The notes under the pieces are model-generated. The model was not told the DNA's origin, made no database searches, and was given only the letters and a program-made list of their open reading frames with translations. 64,000 bases of DNA from Paucibacter sp. KBW04 (GTDB lineage: Bacteria > Pseudomonadota > Gammaproteobacteria > Burkholderiales > Burkholderiaceae_C). The stretch covers positions 121,029 to 185,028 of the forward strand of contig NZ_QAJN01000017.1 in the NCBI RefSeq assembly GCF_003852425.1, read 5' to 3'. Shown in pieces: positions 8,993 through 18,139 of the stretch (position 1 is the stretch's first letter; every line of letters starts with the position of its first letter). The position numbers were made by a program, and so were the translations under genes.

Positions 8993-10351
8993 TTACTTGC
9001 TCAGCAAGGTGTTCACCGCGCTGATGTCCTCGGGCTTGAGTTGGCCCGAGGCCTGGCGCAGCTTGAGGCTGTTGACCAGTACGTCGTAACGCGCCTTGGC
9101 CAGATCGCGCTGGGTGGTGTAGAGCTGGGTTTGCGCGTTCAAGACGTCCAGATTGACCCGCACACCCACTTTGTAGCCCAGCTGCGTTGCGTCCAAAGCC
9201 AGCTTGGAGGAAGACTCGGCCGCCTCGTAAGCATTGACCTGTGCACGCAGGGATTGCACGCCGAAGAAGGCGCGCTTGGTGCCTTCGGCCACCGAGCGGC
9301 GAGCGTAGTCCAGATCGTTACGGGACTTTTCCTCCAGGGCCAGGGTTTCCTTCAAGCGGTTCTGAATCGCGCCACCGGCATACAGCGGGTAGTTGATGGA
9401 CAAGCCCAGATTGGCGACCTTGGCGGTGCCGGCACCGGCTTGCAGATTGGCCAGACCCGAGAGATTGTTGTGCTGATTCTGCACATTCAGGCCACCGGTC
9501 ATATCGACGGTGATGCCGTCGGCCGCACGCGATTTGGCGGTTTCCAGCTGAGCCACTTCCAGGCCCAGACGGGCCTTGCGAATGGCGGGGTGCAGCTCAT
9601 CGGCCTGGTTCACCCAAGGATCCACATTGACCGGCATCACGGCGGGCAAGGCGACCGGTTGAGCCAGGGATTTGGGCTCAACGCCCACACGGCCCACCAA
9701 CTGATCCAGCGTCACGCCTTTGACGCGCAAATCATTCTCCGCCCCCAACTCCACCGCGGTGGCCAGATCGAACTTGGCCTGCGCTTCACGGCTGTCGGTG
9801 ATGGTGGCGGTGCCGACCTCGAAATTACGCTTGGCCGAGGCCAGTTGCTCGGCGATCGCCGCCTTGGCGGCGCGTGTGGTGGTCAGCGTGTCCTTGGCTG
9901 CCAGCACATCGAAATAAGCTTGTGCCACGCGCACGATCAGATCTTGCTCGGCCAATTCCAGATCGGCCTGGGCCACGCTCAGGGCGCGCTGGGCTTGTTC
10001 GATGCTCAAGGAATTGCCGCGGTTGTAGAGCGCGTACTTGCCGTTCACCCCGGCCTGCAAGGTGGCGGAATTGAAGTTGGTGCCGGACGCAGGCTCGGTG
10101 CGCTGACCGGTCAGGCCCGTGCTCAGACCCACGCTGGGGCGAGCCAAGGCATCGGCTTGAGCGGCCTTGTACTGGGCCGAGTCCGCCAAGGAACGCGCCG
10201 ACAGATAGCTGGCATCAAAGCCACGTGCCGCGTCGTACAACTCCTGCAGGCTCTGCGCCTGGGCACCGGCGGCAGCGCCGAAAGCCAGCACCATGGCCAG
10301 ACCGAGACGAGTCAGGGATGAACGCGATGGGTTTGCACGACGGTCTGACAT
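8993..10351 (-). CDS. TolC-family outer membrane channel protein
   Basis: 452 residues with a signal peptide (cleavage near GAQAQS) and two repeated coiled-coil/beta-barrel halves (AYFDVLAAKDTLTTTRAAK... and AFFGVQSLRAQVNAYEAAE...), the TolC architecture for type I secretion and tripartite efflux. The start at 10351 was chosen over 10369 because AAGGA lies five bases before it. It is the last gene of a pcm-rhodanese-tolC group, and an RND pump and adaptor lie just upstream on the same strand. TolC could therefore be the outer membrane partner of that pump. Confidence 0.93.
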   Translation of the reverse strand: MSDRRANPSRSSLTRLGLAMVLAFGAAAGAQAQSLQELYDAARGFDASYLSARSLADSAQYKAAQADALARPSVGLSTGLTGQRTEPASGTNFNSATLQAGVNGKYALYNRGNSLSIEQAQRALSVAQADLELAEQDLIVRVAQAYFDVLAAKDTLTTTRAAKAAIAEQLASAKRNFEVGTATITDSREAQAKFDLATAVELGAENDLRVKGVTLDQLVGRVGVEPKSLAQPVALPAVMPVNVDPWVNQADELHPAIRKARLGLEVAQLETAKSRAADGITVDMTGGLNVQNQHNNLSGLANLQAGAGTAKVANLGLSINYPLYAGGAIQNRLKETLALEEKSRNDLDYARRSVAEGTKRAFFGVQSLRAQVNAYEAAESSSKLALDATQLGYKVGVRVNLDVLNAQTQLYTTQRDLAKARYDVLVNSLKLRQASGQLKPEDISAVNTLLSK

Positions 10352-10441
10352 GGGCATCCTTGTGAACATGATTTTGTGGAAACTTTTTCTAGGTCTTCAA
10401 AAACGATCAGCGGGGCCCGAGGAGGCAGAACCCATCTGCAA

Positions 10442-10780
10442 TCAATACCTGGGCACCGAGGGGTCCACATCTTGCGACCACGCATCAATACCACCGGCGA
10501 GGTTATAGACGGAATCGAAGCCTTGCCGCCGCAAAAATGCGACGACTTGCAGACTTCGCACCCCGTGATGGCAATAACAGACGACAGGCTGCGCGGGGTC
10601 CAGTTCCTCCCAGCCCTGCCCCACCTGGCCCATGGGCATCAAGCGCTGGGGCAAGCCCGGCAACTCGATGCGCGCCAGCGCCGCCTCCCAGGGCTCCCGC
10701 ACATCCAAAAGCAGGGGTCCGGCTTGGCCCTCCGTCAATTGGGTACACAGGGCCTGCAATTCAAGAGCGCTGACTTGCAT
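10442..10780 (-). CDS. Rhodanese-domain sulfurtransferase
   Basis: 112 residues, a single rhodanese domain. It has the conserved LLDVREPWE motif near the N-terminus and the active-site loop CHHGVRS with its catalytic cysteine, the six-residue loop type of sulfur-transferring rhodaneses such as GlpE and PspE. The start at 10780 lies 16 bp past the pcm stop, indicating translation within one operon; the longer reading to 10825 would overlap pcm. Its biological sulfur acceptor is unknown. Confidence 0.88.
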   Translation of the reverse strand: MQVSALELQALCTQLTEGQAGPLLLDVREPWEAALARIELPGLPQRLMPMGQVGQGWEELDPAQPVVCYCHHGVRSLQVVAFLRRQGFDSVYNLAGGIDAWSQDVDPSVPRY

Positions 10781-10796
10781 CGGTGGGTGAATCCGC

Positions 10797-11450
10797 TCAG
10801 AACTTGAAGCTGCTGGGTTCGGCAAAGCCCTGCAGGCGCGGCGCCACCGTGTCGAACAGATGGGTCGTGCGGAACTCTTTTTCGCTCACGCGGGTGATCA
10901 GCTGCGCGCGCATGACCGGCTCCTCGCCCACGATGGCGGCCAGGCGACCACCGACCTTGAGCTGGTTCAGCAGCTTGGCCGGCACCTCAGACACCGAGCC
11001 CGACAGCAGGATGGCATCGAAAGGCGCCTCGCCGGCCAAGCCTTGGCTGCCGTCTTGGGCCAGCACCGTCACATTGCGCACACCGGCACGCTTGAGATTG
11101 TCGTTAGCCAAAGCCACCAGCTCGGGCTGGGTTTCCAGGCTGAAGACCTTCTGGGCGCGATGGCCCAGCAAGGCGGCCATGAAGCCGCTGCCGGTGCCGA
11201 CTTCCAGCACCTTCTCGTGGCGGGCGATCTTCAGCTCTTGCAAGAGGCGGGCTTCCACGCGCGGGGCCAGCATCTGCTGGCCGCCGGCCAACGGCACTTC
11301 GGTGTCGGTAAAGGCCAGGCCTTTGTAGGCGGCGGGCACAAAATCCTCGCGCTTGACCACAGCCAGCAGCGCCAACACACCCGCATCCAGCACGTCCCAG
11401 GGACGGATCTGCTGTTCGATCATATTGAAGCGGGCTTGTTCGATATTCAT
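10797..11450 (-). CDS. pcm: Protein-L-isoaspartate O-methyltransferase
   Basis: 217-residue class I SAM methyltransferase with motif I VLEVGTGSGFMAALL and the family features FVPAAYKGLAFTD and LAGGQQMLAPRVEARLL. It methylates isoaspartyl residues in aged proteins as the first repair step. ATG 11450 is preceded by AGGA six bases away; the GTG one codon upstream is less likely. The order pcm, rhodanese, tolC is a compact same-strand group, although no functional link among the three is obvious. Confidence 0.9.
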   Translation of the reverse strand: MNIEQARFNMIEQQIRPWDVLDAGVLALLAVVKREDFVPAAYKGLAFTDTEVPLAGGQQMLAPRVEARLLQELKIARHEKVLEVGTGSGFMAALLGHRAQKVFSLETQPELVALANDNLKRAGVRNVTVLAQDGSQGLAGEAPFDAILLSGSVSEVPAKLLNQLKVGGRLAAIVGEEPVMRAQLITRVSEKEFRTTHLFDTVAPRLQGFAEPSSFKF

Positions 11451-11499
11451 CACTATTCCTCTGTGCTGCGGGGTTCGCTGCGGGGTTCAATTGACAGGT

Positions 11500-14400
11500 T
11501 CAAGCCGGAATTCTAGAGCCTGCCCACTTGCGCTTGGCCCATTGACCCAAGTCATCGAGATAGCAGTAGATCACCGGCACCACCACCAAGGTCAGCAAGG
11601 AGGAGGTGATGACGCCGCCAATCACCGCCTGGCCCATGGGGGCACGCTGCTCCGAGCCCTCGCTAAGCGCAAAAGCCAGCGGCACCATGCCGAAGACCAT
11701 GGCCAGGGTGGTCATCAAAATCGGGCGCAACCGCACCCGGGCGGCATGCAAAAGCGCTTGTTCGCGCCCCATGGGCTCGGCATCCACGCCGTGGCCATGC
11801 TCGCCCTCGCGGGAGCGGATGGCGAAATCGATCAGCAAAATCGCGTTCTTGGTCACCAAGCCCATCAGCATCACGATGCCGATGATGCTGAACATATTCA
11901 GCGTGGAATTGAAGGCCAGCAGGGCCAGCACCACGCCAATCATGGTCATGGGCAGAGAACTCATCAGCGCCAGCGGCTGCAAAAAGCTCTTGAACTGGCT
12001 GGCCAGAATCATATAAATAAACACGATGGCCAAGCCCAGCGCGCCCAGGGCATAGCTAAAGGACTCGTTCATATTCTTGGTCGAGCCGCCAAAGCTGTAG
12101 CGGTAGCCAGGCGGGAAGGCGGTGTCGTCCAAGACTTTTTTGATATCGGCCGAGACCTCGCCCGAGCTGCGCCCCAGGGCATTGCCGTCGATGGTGATCT
12201 CGCGATTCAGGTCGCGGCGATTGATCTGGTTGGCGCCCGTGGAGGCCTGCACCTCGGCCACCTGGCTCAGGCGCACGACCCGCGGTGAGCCATCGGCAGC
12301 GGCGGCCACATTGATGGGCAGATTGCGCAGATCGCTGATGGCGTCCCGGCTTTGCGGGTTCAGGCGCACGATGACGTCGTAGTTCTCCCCGTCCGGCGCG
12401 CGCCAATTGCCCACCGTCGTGCCCGCCACCAGGGTGCGCAGGCTGCTGGCCAGGGCATTGACGTTCAAGCCCACATCGGCAGCGGCATCGCGCTTGACCT
12501 CGACCGAGACCGTCGGTTTATTGGGTTTGAGGGTGGTGTCCAGATCCACCAGGCCGGGGATTTTCTGCAGCCGCACCATCACCTGCTTGGAGATGCGCTC
12601 CAGCTCGCCCAGGTCCGAGCCCTGGATGGAGAACTGCAGACTCTTGCCCCCGCCCAGATCGGTTTGGCCGATATTGGTGACGGTGATGCCGGGCACGGCC
12701 GCCAGCTTCTCACGCATGGGCGTGGCCAAGTCGGCGACGCTGCGCTTGCGATCCTTGCGGTCCTTCAGACGCACATAGACCGCGCCATAAATCTTGCCGG
12801 CCGCGAAGCCGCTATTGATGGTGGTGACGGTGTAGCGCACCTCGGGGAACTCGCGCAGCAAGCGGTCGATCTGCTGCGCCCGCGCCTCGGTCACCTCTAA
12901 GGCCGAGCCCACCGGGGTGTAGAAATTGATTTGCGTCTCGGACAAATCGGCCTTGGGCACAAACTCCTTGCCGACACCGGACAGCAGCGCGCAGCTGCTC
13001 AAGAGCGTGGCCAAAGCAATACTCAAGGTCGCGCCCTTGTGCCGCAGGGCCCAGCCCAAAATGGTTTGATAGCCGTCCGACAACCATTCGGTGAAACTAT
13101 CAAAGGCGCCGGTCACCCGACCCAGCGTCTTGTCATACAGCGTCACCGGCGGCCCCTTGTGCACGCCATGCGCGGCCGGGTCATGCCAGACGCTGGACAA
13201 CATCGGGTCCAGGGTGAAGCTGACGAACATCGAGATCAACACCGCCGCCACGATGGTGATGCCGAACTCGTGGAAAAACTTGCCCACGATGCCGCCCATA
13301 AAGCCAATGGGTAGAAACACCGCCACGATGGACAGGGTGGTGGCCAAGACGGCCAGGCCGATCTCCTCGGTGCCGTCCAGCGCCGCCTGGCGCGGCGAGG
13401 CGCCCATCTGCACATGGCGCACGATGTTTTCGCGCACCACGATGGCATCGTCAATCAACAAGCCCACGCACAGGCTCAGGGCCATCATGGTGATGTTGTT
13501 GATGGTGAAGCCAAAGATGTACATGAACAAGAAGGTGCCGATCAGGGCGATGGGCAGGGTCAGGCCGGTGATCACCGTCGAACGCCAGGAGTTCAGGAAC
13601 AAGAAGACGATCAAGACCGTCAAGGCCGCGCCCTCGAACAAGGTGCGCTGCACATTGGCCACCGAGACGCGGATGGCGCGCGAGTTGTCGCGGTTGACTT
13701 CCGTCTTGATGCCCTTGGGCGTGAGTGCCGCCGACTCCTTCAGCGCCGCTTGCAAGCCGTCCACCACATCGATGGTGTTCTCGCCCTGGCTCTTCTGCAC
13801 GCTTAGCAAGACGGTGCGCTGGCCGTTGTAAAGCGCCAGGCTTTCCACCTCCTGCGGGCCGTCCACTACCTCGGCCACCTGCCAGAGCTTGACGGAGGCC
13901 CCGGCCTTGCGCGCGACCACGATGTCGCGGAAGTCCTCGGGGCGCTTGAGCCGCGCATTGATCTGCACCACCTGTTCTTTTTCCAGCGAGCGCAGATTGC
14001 CCAGGGGCAGCTCCTGGTTCTCGCTCTTCACGGCCGCTAACACCTGATCCACGGTGACACCCAAGGCTTCCATGGCCTGGGGGCGCAAGAGTAGCTGAAT
14101 CTGCCGCTGCAAGCCGCCCACCACCGTCACCGAACCGACGCCGCGCACATTCTCCAGGCGCTTTTGCAGCACCTGGGTGGCCCAGGTGGTCAGCTCCTGG
14201 GTGCTGAAGCAATTGGCCCCCACGGCAGCGCCCGCGCTGCCTACCCCCCGAGGGGGCGCGTCCGCCTTGGGGCGGCCCGGCACCGGACAGCCATCTTCAG
14301 CCAAGACCGCCACATTGAAGATGGGCGCGCTTTGCGGGTCAAAGCGGGAGACCCGCGGCTCCTTCACCTCGTCGCGCAAGGTCGGTCGCATCAGGGCCAC

Positions 14401-14733
14401 CTTCTCGCGCACATCCTCGGCGGCCTTGCGGCCGTCCACATCGAGGTTGAACTCGATGATGACGACCGAGGTGCCTTCGTAGGAACGGGACGTTAGCGCA
14501 TTGATGCCGGCCACCGTGTTGACGGCCTCCTCCACCTTCTTGGTCACCTCGCTCTCGACGATCTCCGGCGAAGCGCCGGGATAGTCCATCTGCACGACCA
14601 CGGTGGGAAAGTCGATATTCGGGAACTGATCGACCGACAGGCGCTGATAGCTGAACAAACCCAGCACCACAAAGGCCAGCATGACCATCACGGCCATGAC
14701 GGGGTTTTGAATCGAAACGCGGGTGAACCACAT
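11500..14733 (-). CDS. RND-family multidrug efflux permease (HAE1/AcrB-like)
   Basis: 1,077-residue inner membrane proton-driven pump with 12 TM segments and two periplasmic loops. Visible landmarks are the N-terminal TM and porter start (VDQFPNIDFPTVVV, YPGASPEIVESEVT), the TM4 proton-relay region LCVGLLIDDAIVVREN, and the C-terminal TM10-12 region (LMGLVTKNAILLIDFA). Residues about 148-176 (EDGC ... ANCFSTQ) are a Gly/Pro/Ala-rich insertion not expected between the PN1 and PN2 porter subdomains; it is encoded by hairpin-rich DNA at about 14205-14291. The frame stays open. The adaptor gene lies 12 bp upstream and a TetR repressor before that. Confidence 0.93.
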   Translation of the reverse strand: MWFTRVSIQNPVMAVMVMLAFVVLGLFSYQRLSVDQFPNIDFPTVVVQMDYPGASPEIVESEVTKKVEEAVNTVAGINALTSRSYEGTSVVIIEFNLDVDGRKAAEDVREKVALMRPTLRDEVKEPRVSRFDPQSAPIFNVAVLAEDGCPVPGRPKADAPPRGVGSAGAAVGANCFSTQELTTWATQVLQKRLENVRGVGSVTVVGGLQRQIQLLLRPQAMEALGVTVDQVLAAVKSENQELPLGNLRSLEKEQVVQINARLKRPEDFRDIVVARKAGASVKLWQVAEVVDGPQEVESLALYNGQRTVLLSVQKSQGENTIDVVDGLQAALKESAALTPKGIKTEVNRDNSRAIRVSVANVQRTLFEGAALTVLIVFLFLNSWRSTVITGLTLPIALIGTFLFMYIFGFTINNITMMALSLCVGLLIDDAIVVRENIVRHVQMGASPRQAALDGTEEIGLAVLATTLSIVAVFLPIGFMGGIVGKFFHEFGITIVAAVLISMFVSFTLDPMLSSVWHDPAAHGVHKGPPVTLYDKTLGRVTGAFDSFTEWLSDGYQTILGWALRHKGATLSIALATLLSSCALLSGVGKEFVPKADLSETQINFYTPVGSALEVTEARAQQIDRLLREFPEVRYTVTTINSGFAAGKIYGAVYVRLKDRKDRKRSVADLATPMREKLAAVPGITVTNIGQTDLGGGKSLQFSIQGSDLGELERISKQVMVRLQKIPGLVDLDTTLKPNKPTVSVEVKRDAAADVGLNVNALASSLRTLVAGTTVGNWRAPDGENYDVIVRLNPQSRDAISDLRNLPINVAAAADGSPRVVRLSQVAEVQASTGANQINRRDLNREITIDGNALGRSSGEVSADIKKVLDDTAFPPGYRYSFGGSTKNMNESFSYALGALGLAIVFIYMILASQFKSFLQPLALMSSLPMTMIGVVLALLAFNSTLNMFSIIGIVMLMGLVTKNAILLIDFAIRSREGEHGHGVDAEPMGREQALLHAARVRLRPILMTTLAMVFGMVPLAFALSEGSEQRAPMGQAVIGGVITSSLLTLVVVPVIYCYLDDLGQWAKRKWAGSRIPA
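14225..14285. repeat. REP-like triple-hairpin element inside the RND permease gene
   Basis: Three adjacent perfect inverted repeats: GCAGCG-CCCG-CGCTGC (14225-14240), CCCCC-CGA-GGGGG (about 14245-14256) and CCGCC-TTGG-GGCGG (14262-14275). The block is far more GC-rich and structured than its coding surroundings and coincides with the extra residues of the permease. The pattern resembles short palindromic repeats scattered in Burkholderiales genomes; no other copy was found in this window. Confidence 0.65.
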
Positions 14734-14745
14734 GGCGAGCGGCCC

Positions 14746-15906
14746 TCAGCGTGCAGCGCTGGCTGCTTGGGCTGGGGCTGCCAGCTTGACCGGCGTGCCC
14801 TCCGCCACCTGGCCGGCCGAGGCCGCCAGCAATTGGGCCCCCTCCTGCAAGCCACTATCGGGCCGCAGCCTCAGCTCGACCACCGCCTGCCCCTGCGCAT
14901 CCCCGGTCTGCCCGGGCTCCACCGTCACGGCCTTCAAGCGGCCGCCCTGGATCAGCATCACATAAGGCTTGGCCTTGTCCTGGCGCAAGGCCGAGACGGG
15001 TACCACCCAGGCCTCATGCTCGTCCAGCAAGAGCTTGCCGCGGGCGAACATGCCGTGGCGCAGTCCTGGCTGACCGGCCATCGCCAGATAAACCACCACC
15101 GCTCTGGAGCCGGCCTGGGCCATGGGGTTGATGCGCGCCACCACAGCCGGCACCTCCTCGCTCAAGCCTTCGATCTGCAAGCGCGCCTTGTCGCCCAGCT
15201 TGACCCTGGCGGCGTACTCGGGCGCGATGGCGGCCTCCATTTCCAGCTTGCTGAGGTTGACGATTTCCAGCACACGGCCATCGATGGCCACCCGCTCGCC
15301 CGGCTGGGCCAGGCGCTGCGAGACCAGTCCCGAGATGGGCGCGATCAGCTGCGCATCATTGCGCTGCTTGCGCGCCAGCTCCACGGCGGCCTGCGCCGCC
15401 AGCAAGGTCGCTTGCGCCCCGGCCTCGCTGGACACCGCCGCGTCCATGGCTGTGGGCGAGATAAAGCCTTGGGCCACCATGGCGCGGTTGTTATTCAAAG
15501 TGCGTTTGGCGATTTCCAGCTGGGCACGGCTGGCCGCAGCAGTTTGCTCGGCCTGGCGCAAGCGCCAATCGAGTTCGGTCGTTTCCAGCTGACCGAGCAC
15601 CTGCCCTGCCCGCACGCTATCGCCCTCGCGCACCTTCAGCGAAGCCAGCTCGGCCGCGACCTTGGCCTTGATCACCGCACTGTCCACCGCACGCACATTG
15701 CCGGAGATGTCCAAGCTGCTGTTGAAGCGCTGGCGTTTGAGTGTCAGCACATCGATGGGCGCCAACTCCAGGCTGGCGCCCTGGCTGGGTTTGGCCTGGG
15801 CCAGGGCTTGCGCCTGAGCCTGCCTGGCTTTCAAAAGGCGGTTGCCGCCCAAAGCAAGCAGCAGCAACACGAGCAGGACCAGAACAATCTTCAACCAGGA
15901 CTTCAT
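14746..15906 (-). CDS. RND efflux periplasmic adaptor (membrane fusion protein)
   Basis: 386 residues with one N-terminal TM anchor ([16 protein letters not shown]). Then come a split lipoyl/barrel-sandwich domain ([23 protein letters not shown] ... [20 protein letters not shown]), an alpha-helical hairpin between the halves, and beta-barrel and membrane-proximal domains. It links the inner-membrane pump to a TolC channel. The start at 15906 (MKSWLK) excludes a 16-residue upstream extension without homology. It is 12 bp before the RND permease and clearly in one operon with it. Confidence 0.92.
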   Translation of the reverse strand: MKSWLKIVLVLLVLLLLALGGNRLLKARQAQAQALAQAKPSQGASLELAPIDVLTLKRQRFNSSLDISGNVRAVDSAVIKAKVAAELASLKVREGDSVRAGQVLGQLETTELDWRLRQAEQTAAASRAQLEIAKRTLNNNRAMVAQGFISPTAMDAAVSSEAGAQATLLAAQAAVELARKQRNDAQLIAPISGLVSQRLAQPGERVAIDGRVLEIVNLSKLEMEAAIAPEYAARVKLGDKARLQIEGLSEEVPAVVARINPMAQAGSRAVVVYLAMAGQPGLRHGMFARGKLLLDEHEAWVVPVSALRQDKAKPYVMLIQGGRLKAVTVEPGQTGDAQGQAVVELRLRPDSGLQEGAQLLAASAGQVAEGTPVKLAAPAQAASAAR

Positions 15907-15991
15907 CGTCGACGAGCTTTCAATCAAAAAGCACAAGCGCTTGAAACAGGGCAAAAAAAGAGGTGAATCACGGCCAGCTCCTGGCTGAAGC

Positions 15992-16666
15992 TCAGCCGGG
16001 CGGCGGCTGCAGCATCAGGCCGCGCAGCACCAGGTCCAGTTGGACGGCGAGCACATCAGCGGCATGAACCTCCATGCAGGGCAAGCCGCAACTCCCCAAT
16101 GAATGCTCATGAATGATGAGGTGCAGCAAGGGTCCAATCAGGATGGTGATCATCTCGGGCACGGGGACAGGCCGAAACTCGCCGAGGCTGATGCCACGCT
16201 GTAGCAATGCACCGAGCACGGCGTCCGTGGGCACGATGACCTCATCCCGATAGAAGTTCGCCAACTCAGGAAAGTTGCGGGCCTCCGACAGCATGATTTT
16301 GACGATGCCGCCCATGCCTCCGCGCCCCAGCTCGACGCACCAGGCCTCCATGACCTGACGCAGAAGCAGGTCGCTTGGCCCCTCGAAATTGGCCACAAAT
16401 GCGGCCGTCTCGGCAATATGTGCGGTCAGGTTCTCTCGCACCACCGCCTTGAACAACTCTTCCTTGCTGGGGTAGTAGCGGTACAGCGTGCCCTTGGAGA
16501 CGCCGGCGCGCAGGGCTACCTCCTCGCTGCGGGTGGCGGCAAAGCCGCGCTCGACGAACAAGGCCAGGGCGGCTTCCAACAATTCTTGCGGGCGCGCCTC
16601 CTTGCGCCGCTGGCGGGGCCGGGGGCTGCTGTCTGCGGGTGGCGGCGGGCTGCTGGAAGGGCTCAA
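15992..16666 (-). CDS. TetR-family repressor of the RND operon
   Basis: 224 residues. Residues about 20-70 form a TetR HTH ([42 protein letters not shown]); the remainder is a helical ligand domain of the C-terminal TetR_C type. It starts with TTG at 16666 and no better start is visible. It lies 85 bp upstream of the adaptor gene on the same strand and 43 bp downstream of a strong palindrome, so autoregulation together with the pump is likely. The inducer is unknown. Confidence 0.88.
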   Translation of the reverse strand: MSPSSSPPPPADSSPRPRQRRKEARPQELLEAALALFVERGFAATRSEEVALRAGVSKGTLYRYYPSKEELFKAVVRENLTAHIAETAAFVANFEGPSDLLLRQVMEAWCVELGRGGMGGIVKIMLSEARNFPELANFYRDEVIVPTDAVLGALLQRGISLGEFRPVPVPEMITILIGPLLHLIIHEHSLGSCGLPCMEVHAADVLAVQLDLVLRGLMLQPPPG

Positions 16667-16708
16667 TGCGGGGGACCGGCTAGCCGGAATAGAGGGGCAA
16701 ATCGGAAC

Positions 16709-16728
16709 TACTGACTGACTGGTCAGTA
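16709..16728. promoter_or_regulatory. TetR operator palindrome upstream of the RND operon
   Basis: TACTGAC (16709-16715) and GTCAGTA (16722-16728) are inverted with a 6-bp spacer. Nested inside is ACTGAC-TG-GTCAGT (16714-16727), the common form of TetR-family efflux operators. It sits 43 bp upstream of the repressor start, where it would cover the promoter. Confidence 0.7.
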
Positions 16729-16822
16729 ATGTATGCGCCCGCGCTTGGCCGGGTCAATATCCGTTCTGGAAGATCCCAAGCCCTGGGCTGCGCAAGCCCT
16801 GCCCTGCCCAGGCGTCAAAAGC

Positions 16823-16877
16823 GATTAAACAATACTTGCTATCTTTTAATCAGCGTGAGAGACTTGATTAAACAAAG
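16823..16877. promoter_or_regulatory. Candidate operator repeats upstream of the second TetR cassette
   Basis: GATTAAA (16823-16829) and TTTAATC (16845-16851) are inverted, and a second direct copy GATTAAACAA occurs at 16866-16875. The sites are AT-rich islands in GC-rich DNA just upstream of the TetR gene at 16887, so they probably overlap its promoter. Confidence 0.45.
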
Positions 16878-16886
16878 CAAGGCACT

Positions 16887-17624
16887 ATGCGAACCTCTAA
16901 ATCACAGCAAGCCAAGACCCACCGGCTGATCATTCAGACGGCCGTGGACCTGATGACCCAGCAGGGCTTCGAGGCCACGACCATGAAGCAGATTGCCCGC
17001 GAGGCCAAGCTGGGCGACGCCACCATCTACAAATACTTCCCCTCCAAGGAAAAGCTGGTGCTGGCCTATTTCGAGCTGGCTTATGAGGAAGGCCTGGCCC
17101 AGTGGCGCCAGACCCCGCAGGCCGACTTTCAGTTGCAAGAGCGTTTGCAACTGCTGCTGGACTCGCTGCTGGAGCGCCTGCAGGCAGACCGCGAGTTCGT
17201 CACCCTGGCCCGCGATCTGCTGCGCCGTGCACCCCTGCTGATGCTGGGCGAGGAGCTGCCCGGCAAGCGCGCCCTCAAGCACGAGGTGGAGGCCTTGCTG
17301 AGCCAGGCCGAAGAGGCGGGCGAGATCGCGCCCTGCGGCTTCAAAAGCGCCCTGGCCGGCCTGCTGGCCGACTACAGCTACGGCGTGATTGGCTTTTGGC
17401 TGCGCGACACTTCGGAGCACTTTGGCGACACCACCCAGCTGCTGGATCTCAGCCTCTCGGTGCTGGTGCTGGCCTTGCAAACCGGCATGGTCAACAAGCT
17501 GCTGGACCTGGGCAGCTTCATGCTCCGCAGCCAGCTCTTGCGCCTCTTGCAGCAGGACGACTCGGGCTTGATCGATCTGCTCAAGCTGGCCCGCCAAGGC
17601 CTGACGGCAGGAGCACGCCCATGA
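16887..17624 (+). CDS. TetR-family transcriptional regulator
   Basis: 245 residues with an N-terminal TetR HTH (TAVDLMTQQGFEATTMKQIAREAKLGDATIYKYFPSKEKLVLAYF) and a helical effector domain. It heads a tightly overlapping run of four genes: its stop overlaps the DUF2867 start by ATGA, that gene overlaps the ABC1 gene the same way, and a small membrane gene follows. The cassette probably responds to a ligand sensed by this protein, but the ligand is unknown. Confidence 0.88.
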   Translation: MRTSKSQQAKTHRLIIQTAVDLMTQQGFEATTMKQIAREAKLGDATIYKYFPSKEKLVLAYFELAYEEGLAQWRQTPQADFQLQERLQLLLDSLLERLQADREFVTLARDLLRRAPLLMLGEELPGKRALKHEVEALLSQAEEAGEIAPCGFKSALAGLLADYSYGVIGFWLRDTSEHFGDTTQLLDLSLSVLVLALQTGMVNKLLDLGSFMLRSQLLRLLQQDDSGLIDLLKLARQGLTAGARP

Positions 17625-18139
17625 AGCTGCGCATCTGCCCCGTACCGCCGCAAAGCCGCATCGCCAGCGAACTGCCCGGCGCGGACTTCCATGACTGCTA
17701 CGAGCTGCCCGCCCCCCAGCCCGAGGCCCCGGCCTTGCAAAGCTGGCTGCAGCTGATAGGCCAGACACCGGGCTGGATGGAGTGGCTGATGCGCATGCGC
17801 AATCGCGTGGTCGGCCTGGTCGGCTTGAAGAACCTGGGCGGCCTCGGACGCATCGATCCACAACGCTCGCTGGACAGCTACCGCGTCGGCCAGACGGTGG
17901 GCATCTTCCAGCTGCATTCACTGAGCGAAGACGAAGTCGTCTGGCAAGACGATGACCGCCATCTGCGGGTACAGGTTTCGCTCAGCAAGGGCTGGGCGGG
18001 CGATCAGGCCGTGCTGCGGCTGGCCACCGTGGTCCACATCCACAACCGCCTGGGTCGCATCTATATGGCCGTGGTCGGCCCGGCCCACAGCTGCATCGTG
18101 CCTCTGATGCTCAAGCAAATCACGCGGAAAAAGGCATGA
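17621..18139 (+). CDS. DUF2867 family protein
   Basis: 172 residues. The pattern fits the DUF2867 family: ADFHDCYELP near the start, a central RNRVVGLVGLKN, then VGIFQLHSLSEDEVVWQDDDRHLRVQVSL and the end VVHIHNRLGRIYMAVVGPAHSCIVPLML. No catalytic residues are known for this family. Start ATG 17621 overlaps the TetR stop and its own stop overlaps the ABC1 start, so translation is coupled. Confidence 0.82.
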   Translation: MKLRICPVPPQSRIASELPGADFHDCYELPAPQPEAPALQSWLQLIGQTPGWMEWLMRMRNRVVGLVGLKNLGGLGRIDPQRSLDSYRVGQTVGIFQLHSLSEDEVVWQDDDRHLRVQVSLSKGWAGDQAVLRLATVVHIHNRLGRIYMAVVGPAHSCIVPLMLKQITRKKA

